Assembly (NCBI GenBank): GCA_934661135.1
Contig: CAKUJA010000061.1
Coordinates: 1-12,503, forward strand
Source: an uncultured Oscillospiraceae bacterium
GTDB taxonomy: Bacteria > Bacillota > Clostridia > Oscillospirales > Oscillospiraceae
DNA length: 12,503 nucleotides
Direction: 5' to 3'
Part shown: positions 1-4,479 of the stretch, piece by piece
How positions within the stretch are numbered: the stretch's first letter is position 1
How the letters are laid out: each line of letters opens with the position of its first letter
Position numbers and translations under genes: made by a program
The notes under the pieces: model-generated
What the model was told of the DNA's origin: nothing
Database searches by the model: none
What the model saw: only the letters and a program-made list of their open reading frames with translations

Positions 1-94
1 GAAACATGACGCAGCGCACCACAAAAAGACCCACTGTCCGGGTGCGTTGGGAGCTTTCAGCTACACCCCAGGAAAAAAGGAGGGACAGCCTGTC

Positions 95-1252
95 ATGCGG
101 CCCGATACCGTTCTGGATACTCTGCAAGCTGCCGGCTTTGAAGCGTGGTATGCCGGCGGCTGCGTGCGCGACACGCTGCTTGGCCGCCCCGTGCACGACT
201 GGGATGTCACAACCTCTGCCCTGCCGGAGCAGGTGATCGCGCTGTTCCCCAAGACGGTTCCCACCGGTCTGAAGCACGGCACTGTCACCGTGCTTGCGCA
301 GAATCAGTCCGTCGAGGTCACGACCTACCGCGCCGACGGCAGCTATCACGACGGCCGCCATCCGGACGGCGTCCGCTTTGTCCGCAGCTTGCGCGAGGAC
401 ACCGCCCGGCGCGACTTTACGGTCAACGCCATGGTCATGGCGCAAGATGGCCGCATTGTCGACTACCACGGCGGCCGGGCCGACCTCGCCGCCAAGGTGC
501 TGCGCTGCGTTGGCGAACCGGAGCAGCGCTTCCGTGAGGATGTGCTGCGGATGCTGCGCGCCTGCCGTTTCGCCGCGCAGCTCGGATTTTCGATTGAACC
601 TGAGACTTGGGCGGCGCTGCTGCGCTGCGCGCCGCTCTGCGACCGGCTCTCCCGCGAGCGGATTACCGCCGAGGTAACCAGGACGCTGCTCTCGCCGCGT
701 CCGCAGTGGGTTTCCGCCATGATCGAGACCGGCCTTCTGCGCTCCTGCGGCCTGTCCGGACGCTATGATCTCACATGGCTTTCCGGTCTCCCCGCAACGG
801 AATCCGCACGCTGGGCAGGCCTTGGCATCCTGCTCCCCGCGCTGGACTATCACGCGTTCCGTCTGCCGTCGAATCTTGTCAAGCTCTGTCAGTCCGCAAG
901 GGAGCATTGGTCTCCGGGGCGCGGCCGGCTCGCTTGGAAGCGGCTGATTGCGGCGGAAGGCACGGAGCTTGCAGCGCTGCTTGCCTCCATGGAGCAGACC
1001 GGCGCCGTTTCCGAAATTCTCACCTCCGGCGAGTGCGTCAGCCTGAAAGCTCTCGCGGTCAGCGGACGCGATTTCCCGGAGCTGTGCGGCGCCGCGGTCG
1101 GCCAAATGCTCCACGCGCTGCTCGAGCACGTGCTGGCCTCGCCGCAGGACAACCGGCGGGAGGCGCTGCTCGCGCTGGCAAAAACGCTCGAAGTTTCGAG
1201 ACTGTCAAAAAACGAAGAAATGCAGTTTCGCGACAGAGCCCCCTTCACGTGA
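95..1252 (+). CDS. cca: CCA-adding tRNA nucleotidyltransferase
   Basis: The product (385 aa) belongs to the class II polynucleotide adenylyltransferase/CCA-adding family, which builds or repairs the CCA 3' end of tRNAs from CTP and ATP in the cytoplasm. Visible motifs are GGCVRD at residues 21-26, the metal-binding DWD at 35-37, RRDFTVNAM at 105-113, a DVLRMLRACRF helix near 149-159 and SRERI at 185-189. These are the head and neck signatures of the family. I chose the ATG at 95 because AAGGAGGG lies about 10 nt upstream; an in-frame ATG at 47 has no such site and would add 16 unlikely residues. The last 17 codons (R369-T385) and the stop lie inside a copy of the interspersed repeat, so the C-terminal tail is repeat-encoded rather than conserved protein. 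Whether the enzyme adds the whole CCA or only CC or A cannot be told here. No promoter is visible inside the window; the gene may be transcribed from upstream. Confidence 0.93.
   Translation: MRPDTVLDTLQAAGFEAWYAGGCVRDTLLGRPVHDWDVTTSALPEQVIALFPKTVPTGLKHGTVTVLAQNQSVEVTTYRADGSYHDGRHPDGVRFVRSLREDTARRDFTVNAMVMAQDGRIVDYHGGRADLAAKVLRCVGEPEQRFREDVLRMLRACRFAAQLGFSIEPETWAALLRCAPLCDRLSRERITAEVTRTLLSPRPQWVSAMIETGLLRSCGLSGRYDLTWLSGLPATESARWAGLGILLPALDYHAFRLPSNLVKLCQSAREHWSPGRGRLAWKRLIAAEGTELAALLASMEQTGAVSEILTSGECVSLKALAVSGRDFPELCGAAVGQMLHALLEHVLASPQDNRREALLALAKTLEVSRLSKNEEMQFRDRAPFT
1198..1250 (+). repeat. Interspersed repeat, truncated copy (left hairpin only)
   Basis: GAGACTGTC opens this segment and recurs at 1251. 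CTGTC (1202-1206) pairs with GACAG (1232-1236), with inner AAAC/GTTT pairing. AAATGCAGTT-TCGCGACAGAG matches the left part of the copy at 1251 (AAATGCAGTTCTGCGACAGAG). It ends in GCCCCCTTCACG, a remnant of the second hairpin of the full repeat, so the middle appears deleted. The segment encodes the last 17 residues of the CCA enzyme. Confidence 0.75.
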
Positions 1253-1456
1253 GACTGTCGAGAAACTATGAAATGCAGTTCTGCGACAGAGTAGCGGGGA
1301 ATGGCCCAGGCCAGCTTCTCTTGCCCTGCGGGCAATTCACCTTCAGAGTGAAAGGGGCAAAAAGCCCCTTTCGCGTTCAATCAAGCAGTTTTTCAAACTT
1401 TTTAAGTTTGAAAAGCTGGACAGGCAGCGGGGCAAAAAGGCTTTTTTGACACGCTG
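1251..1456 (+). repeat. Interspersed structured repeat, full-length copy A
   Basis: This is the longest copy in the window. It contains in order: a left hairpin CTGTCG...CGACAG (1255-1289); a spacer with a short GC hairpin; a GAAAGGGGC/GCCCCTTTC-type hairpin; the linker CGTTCAATCAAGCAG; an AT-rich stem with arms TTTTCAAACTT and AAGTTTGAAAA; and a final imperfect hairpin from CAGCGGGGC to GACACGCTG. The same order is found in the copies at 1457, 7692 (minus) and 12377 (minus). No ORF with coding features overlaps it. Its orientation is the same as the upstream cca gene. Confidence 0.85.
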
Positions 1457-1567
1457 GCGTGAAGGGGGCAAAGAGCCCCCTTCACGTTCAATCAAGCAGT
1501 TTTTCAAACTTGATCAGTTTGAAAAACCAGACGGGCAGCGGGGCGAAAAGACTATTTCGCCCCGCTG
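1457..1567 (+). repeat. Interspersed structured repeat, copy B (lacks left hairpin)
   Basis: This copy follows copy A directly in tandem. It holds the GAAGGGGGC/GCCCCCTTC hairpin, the linker CGTTCAATCAAGCAG, the AT-rich stem GTTTTTCAAACT/AGTTTGAAAAAC, and a perfect 13-bp final stem CAGCGGGGCGAAA/TTTCGCCCCGCTG. In the other copies that final stem is imperfect (right arm CGACACGCTG). The perfect arms suggest either a younger copy or gene conversion between the arms. Confidence 0.85.
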
Positions 1568-1576
1568 AGTTTCGTC

Positions 1577-1605
1577 TTGCATCTCCTCTCCCCCGGCGGT
1601 ATAAT
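1577..1605 (+). promoter_or_regulatory. Sigma-A-type promoter for the DUF554 transcript
   Basis: TTGCAT (1577-1582) is followed by a 17-nt spacer and a perfect TATAAT (1600-1605). The predicted start is near 1611-1612, which is the first base of the long inverted repeat, so the transcript would begin with GGGCAAC. The promoter sits 10 nt past the right end of repeat copy B. Confidence 0.8.
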
Positions 1606-1610
1606 AGCTC

Positions 1611-1760
1611 GGGCAACATTGCACAATTCGGCAAGCAGCTTCGGCGAGAGATTTTTCGTCAGGTCAAGGCTCGAAAAGCGCAGGAATACTGTATGTATTT
1701 CAAACTTTTCGAACCGAAGAATTGGCGAAAAAGATCCGGCGCAATTGTGCGGCGTTGCCC
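1611..1760 (+). ncRNA. 150-nt rod-like structured RNA element (5' UTR or small RNA), family not recognised
   Basis: The two ends are inverted repeats. GGGCAAC (1611-1617) pairs with GTTGCCC (1754-1760), and after a 3x3 internal loop GCACAATT (1621-1628) pairs with AATTGTGC (1743-1750). Further in, TTTTTCG (1652-1658) pairs with CGAAAAA (1726-1732). GGCTCGAAAAG (1668-1678) pairs with CTTTTCGAACC (1705-1715) at 10 of 11 positions. GGAATAC (1683-1689) pairs with GTATTTC (1695-1701) around a 5-nt tip loop. Together these make one long interrupted hairpin starting at the predicted transcription start. No reading frame in it looks like protein. It could be a cis-regulatory leader of the DUF554 gene, a stand-alone small RNA, or a MITE-like inverted-repeat element; I cannot assign an Rfam family. 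Confidence 0.65.
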
Positions 1761-1788
1761 TTGGTATCTTACCGGAAGAAGGGATTTT

Positions 1789-2505
1789 ATGATCGGCCTT
1801 GGAACCATCCTCAACACCGGCGCCATTGTCGGCGGCGGCCTGCTGGGGTTGCTTTTGAAAAACGCGCTGCCGCAGCGCATTCAGGCTGCGCTCATGCAGG
1901 CCATGGGCGTCTGCGTGCTGTTCATCGGCGTGTCCGGCGCGCTGTCGCAGATGCTCACCATTCAAAATGGAGCACTCGGCGCCACGGGCACCATGATGAC
2001 CATTTTGAGCTTCATTCTCGGCGCTGTCACCGGCGGTGCCATCGATCTTGAGGGCAAGATTGAAAAATTCGGCGTCTGGCTCCGCCAAAAAGTCGGCAGC
2101 GACGGCGACTCGAAGTTCCTCGACGCATTTCTCACCGCTTCGCTGACCGTCTGCATCGGAGCGATGGCCGTCGTCGGCGCGATCAACGACGGTCTGTTCG
2201 GCGACATCTCGCTGCTTGTCACCAAAGCGATTCTCGACGCAATTGTCGTCATGGTCATGGCCGCCTCAATGGGGCGCGGGTGCATCTTCTCCGCCATCCC
2301 GGTTGCTGTCTTTCAGGGGGTTATCACGCTCCTTGCCCGCTTCCTCCAGCCGGTGATGACCGCGCAGGCCACAGCCAACCTCTCGCTGACCGGCTCGATT
2401 CTGGTTTTCTGCGTCGGTGTGAATCTCGTCTGGGATAAGCGTATTCAGGTTGCAAACCTCCTGCCGACGATTGTGTTTGCCGTCGCGCTGGCGTTTGTTC
2501 TTTGA
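1789..2505 (+). CDS. DUF554 family integral membrane protein (YdfK/YqgA-like)
   Basis: The product is a 238-aa, strongly hydrophobic protein with about six or seven membrane segments. It has the family pattern: an N-terminal GLGTILNTGAIVGGGLLG, a central GAVTGGAIDLEGKIEKFG, then LTVCIGAMAVVGAINDGL followed by TKAILDAIVVMVMAASMGRG, and a C-terminal GVNLVWDKRIQVANLLP. DUF554 (PF04474) proteins are of unknown function, sometimes described as putative transporters. I chose the ATG at 1789 because GGAAGAAGGG lies just upstream and the conserved N-terminus starts there. The frame is open further upstream, but that part covers repeat DNA and the structured leader. The gene has its own promoter and a leader of about 177 nt. 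CCCTT (1758-1762) could pair with AAGGG of the ribosome binding site (1779-1783), and its CCC is also used by the outer stem of the leader. The gene ends in a hairpin shared with the convergent aspartokinase gene. Confidence 0.85.
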   Translation: MIGLGTILNTGAIVGGGLLGLLLKNALPQRIQAALMQAMGVCVLFIGVSGALSQMLTIQNGALGATGTMMTILSFILGAVTGGAIDLEGKIEKFGVWLRQKVGSDGDSKFLDAFLTASLTVCIGAMAVVGAINDGLFGDISLLVTKAILDAIVVMVMAASMGRGCIFSAIPVAVFQGVITLLARFLQPVMTAQATANLSLTGSILVFCVGVNLVWDKRIQVANLLPTIVFAVALAFVL

Positions 2506-2512
2506 TGTTCTT

Positions 2513-2544
2513 CCGGGGCAGCCTGCGCTGCCCCGGCTGTTTTA
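2513..2544. terminator. Hairpin terminator between convergent genes
   Basis: A perfect 10-bp stem CCGGGGCAGC/GCTGCCCCGG (2513-2522, 2527-2536) with loop CTGC lies between the DUF554 stop and the aspartokinase stop. On the plus strand it is followed by CTGTTTTA, a weak T-tract that overlaps the aspartokinase stop codon. It probably serves both directions, but neither side has a long U-run. Confidence 0.7.
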
Positions 2545-3807
2545 TGCCTGCCGCAGCGTCGCGGCTGCGGCACAGAGCGCCGTTTCATACTGGCTGTCGT
2601 TGACCACCATCAGCAGTCCCGGCGCGCAGCGCAGCAGATGGTGCACCGGCACGCCCGCCGCTTCCACCGCCGCTAAAATCGGCGGGATGCAGTCCGACGT
2701 GCGGCAGATTGCCGCAAGCACCGCAAGGTTTTCCCGCAGCGTCACCTCCCCCTCCGGCAGCCGCTTGCGCAGCTGCGCGGCGAGCGCGGCCATCTCCGAG
2801 CCGCCGTCCATATCGAGCAGCGCCGTGGTCTGCCCCAGCGCTGCCGCTACGCAAAATGGCTCTGCCGCAATCTGCCGCAGCGCCGTCTCTGCGGCACCGG
2901 GTCGTGTGCCGCAGATGCGCAGCATCGCCATCCGCCGCCTGCCCGCAAAACCCGCAGTGCCGCCGCTGTCATCATTTCTTGCCGAAATAATCGTGCCCGG
3001 CAGGTCGGGCTGGAACGTGCTGCGAATCTGAATCGGAATCTGCCGCTCCCGCACCGGCGCAACCGCGCGCTCATGGAGCACCTGCATTCCCACCTTGGTC
3101 AGCATCTCCAATTCTTCAAAGCTCAGCCGCGGGATTGCCGCAGCCTTGCCGCAGACAATTCTCGGGTCTGCCGCAAGAATCCCCGCTACATCCGTCCAAT
3201 TCTCATAAACGTCCGACCGCAGCGCTGCCGCAGCCAATGCGCCGCTCACATCCGCACCGCCCCGCGGGAACGTATGGATCCGGCCATCCGGCAATGTGCC
3301 GTAGAAGCCCGGCGTGACGATCTTCCGCCCATCGGCCAGCGAGGCCAACAGGGCATAGGATTCCTCTTTGCGCACCTGCCCATCATAATCAAAGCGCAGC
3401 CACTCTGCCGCGTCTACAAATTGAAACTCCAAAAGCTCCGCCATCAGCCTTGCCGCCAGATATTCTCCGCGTGAGACCAGCTGATCCAGCTCCGTCTGCG
3501 CGCTGAACGAAGCATAGAGTTCCTCCAGTTCGCGCTCAATCGGATAGTGCAGTCCGCAGCCGTCCCGAATGGACAGATAACGGTCGCAGATGCGCCGCCA
3601 AATATCCCAGCAGCTCACGCCGTAGCGCAGATGCGCATGGCACAAATATAATAAATCCGTGATCTTCTGATCTCCGGCATGGCGCTTTCCCGGCGCGGAA
3701 ACCACAACCACACGCCGCGCCACATCGTCTGTGACAATCTGCCGCACACGCAAAAAGCGTGAAGCGTCTGCCAGCGAAGATCCACCGAATTTGCCCACTT
3801 TCAGCAT
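2542..3807 (-). CDS. Aspartate kinase (aspartokinase)
   Basis: The product (421 aa) phosphorylates L-aspartate with ATP, the first step towards lysine/diaminopimelate, threonine and methionine. Visible motifs: KFGGSS at residues 6-11; LVSRGEYLAARL (substrate-binding region); TPGFYGTLPDGRIHTFPRGGADVSGA (nucleotide/aspartate-binding loop); NWTDVAGILAADPRIV; and KVGMQVLHERAV, ahead of the C-terminal regulatory part. The region from about residue 300 (MLRICGTRPGAAE and onward) fits tandem ACT domains used for feedback control. The loop reads FPRGGADVSGA where many homologues have LGRGGSDTTA; variants with F-x-RGG are familiar to me from clostridial enzymes. The start at 3807 is supported by AGGAGT 8 nt upstream. 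The gene is monocistronic here, convergent with DUF554 and divergent from rpsO. Which isozyme it is (lysC-, dapG- or thrA-like feedback) cannot be decided from this sequence. Confidence 0.92.
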   Translation of the reverse strand: MLKVGKFGGSSLADASRFLRVRQIVTDDVARRVVVVSAPGKRHAGDQKITDLLYLCHAHLRYGVSCWDIWRRICDRYLSIRDGCGLHYPIERELEELYASFSAQTELDQLVSRGEYLAARLMAELLEFQFVDAAEWLRFDYDGQVRKEESYALLASLADGRKIVTPGFYGTLPDGRIHTFPRGGADVSGALAAAALRSDVYENWTDVAGILAADPRIVCGKAAAIPRLSFEELEMLTKVGMQVLHERAVAPVRERQIPIQIRSTFQPDLPGTIISARNDDSGGTAGFAGRRRMAMLRICGTRPGAAETALRQIAAEPFCVAAALGQTTALLDMDGGSEMAALAAQLRKRLPEGEVTLRENLAVLAAICRTSDCIPPILAAVEAAGVPVHHLLRCAPGLLMVVNDSQYETALCAAAATLRQA

Positions 3808-3831
3808 CGTATCTCACTCCTGTCGGTTTCT

Positions 3832-3853
3832 GCGGCGCAAATCTGTGCGCCGC
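3832..3853 (-). promoter_or_regulatory. Leader hairpin just upstream of the aspartokinase ribosome binding site
   Basis: GCGGCGCA and TGCGCCGC form a perfect 8-bp stem with a 6-nt loop, ending about 12 nt before the AGGAGT site of the aspartokinase gene. It may affect translation or mRNA stability. No lysine or SAM riboswitch core is visible around it, and I see no convincing -35/-10 pair for this gene. Confidence 0.4.
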
Positions 3854-3908
3854 CTATGACATTGTATGTAGGAAACGGAAAAGTCGTGTTTTTTCTTGAA
3901 AAAACCGC

Positions 3909-3937
3909 TTTACATTTCGGAGAATCTATGCTATCTT
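3909..3937 (+). promoter_or_regulatory. Promoter of rpsO(-pnp)
   Basis: TTTACA (3909-3914), a 17-nt spacer and TATCTT (3932-3937) form a reasonable sigma-A promoter. The predicted start near 3944 leaves a leader of about 120 nt before rpsO. Confidence 0.6.
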
Positions 3938-3943
3938 AAACAA

Positions 3944-4064
3944 GATGGCGCACTAGCGCCGCGACCCCTCTCTCAGTTCAGGGACAACGCCGGATTTTGA
4001 CGTCGGCATTCTGCCCGCCCTCCACTTAGAGCGTGGGAAAATTTTTGAAAGGTGGAAACACACT
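3944..4064 (+). promoter_or_regulatory. rpsO 5' leader, possible S15 autoregulatory site
   Basis: The leader holds a GGCGC/GCGCC hairpin near its start, a GCCG...CGGC hairpin in the middle, and CCAC (4022-4025). That CCAC can pair either with GTGG (4033-4036) or with the GTGG of the ribosome binding site AAAGGTGG (about 4048-4055). S15 is known to repress its own mRNA by binding leader structures in several bacteria, and the alternative pairing would suit such control. That this leader binds S15 is inference. Confidence 0.4.
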
Positions 4065-4331
4065 ATGATGCGCAAAGAAGAAAAGACCGCAATTATCGAG
4101 AAGTATGCGACCCATCCCGGCGACACCGGTTCGCCTGAGGTTCAGATCGCCGTCCTGACCCATCGGATCAACGAGCTGAACGAGCATCTGCGTGAGCACA
4201 AGCAGGACAACCACTCCCGCCGTGGTCTGCTGATGATGGTCGGTAAGCGCCGCAGCCTGCTGGACTATCTGGCCAAGAAGGACATCAACCGCTATCGTGC
4301 GATCATCGCGGAACTGGGCATCCGTAAGTAA
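4065..4331 (+). CDS. rpsO: 30S ribosomal protein S15
   Basis: The product is an 88-aa protein, the normal length for bacterial S15. It has the family signature from THPGDTGSPEVQIAVLTHRI through LNEHLREHKQDNHSRRGLLMMVGKRRSLLDYL to a C-terminal YRAIIAELGIRK. S15 binds 16S rRNA helices 20-22 early in assembly of the 30S platform and makes a bridge to the 50S subunit. The start is ATG at 4065, with AAAGGTGG 9 nt upstream; an immediately following second ATG (4068) is an alternative. The gene is followed 9 nt later by an intrinsic terminator and then pnp, the widely conserved rpsO-pnp arrangement. Confidence 0.97.
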   Translation: MMRKEEKTAIIEKYATHPGDTGSPEVQIAVLTHRINELNEHLREHKQDNHSRRGLLMMVGKRRSLLDYLAKKDINRYRAIIAELGIRK

Positions 4332-4340
4332 GACGCAGGA

Positions 4341-4366
4341 GGGAGACCCAGTGGGTCTCCCTTTTT
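4341..4366 (+). terminator. Intrinsic terminator/attenuator between rpsO and pnp
   Basis: GGGAGACCC (4341-4349) and GGGTCTCCC (4353-4361) form a perfect 9-bp stem with a 3-nt loop, followed by TTTTT. I see no clear promoter between it and pnp, so pnp is probably expressed by partial read-through or from a promoter inside rpsO. Confidence 0.88.
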
Positions 4367-4384
4367 CGCACGTCACCACAAACC

Positions 4385-4455
4385 GCGTGGGGATATTTAG
4401 CAGTTGAAAGAGAGCCGGTACGCCGGTTTTGTTTCAAGTGCTAAACCTCCCACGC
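4385..4455 (+). promoter_or_regulatory. Long hairpin in the pnp leader (RNase III-like target)
   Basis: The arms pair in successive blocks: GCGTGGG (4385-4391) with CCCACGC (4449-4455), TTTAGCA (4396-4402) with TGCTAAA (4439-4445), TTGAAA (4404-4409) with TTTCAA (4432-4437), and CCGG (4415-4418) with CCGG (4423-4426) around a TACG loop. This gives about 24 canonical pairs in one 71-nt hairpin ending 12 nt before the ribosome binding site. In E. coli a long double-stranded pnp leader is cut by RNase III and then used for PNPase autocontrol. A similar role here is inferred from position and shape. Confidence 0.75.
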
Positions 4456-4479
4456 ACCACCAAACTTCAGGAGGTTTTT

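Noticed and set aside
12..49. CAGCGCACC/GGTGCGTTG hairpin before cca
   Set aside because: A 9-bp stem (one wobble) with a 20-nt loop and no T-run; too weak to call a terminator or regulator at a window edge.
1198..1567. CRISPR array
   Set aside because: The repeated units are long, unequal and hairpin-rich, without short identical repeats spaced by unique spacers, and no cas gene is nearby.
1459..1788. 110-codon N-terminal extension in frame with the DUF554 gene
   Set aside because: It translates repeat copy B, the promoter and the rod-like RNA; it does not resemble the protein family, and a good ribosome binding site lies at the inner ATG at 1789.
3854..3900. Promoter for the aspartokinase gene
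   Set aside because: A TACAAT-like -10 is present on the minus strand, but no acceptable -35 lies at 16-18 nt, so I did not list it.
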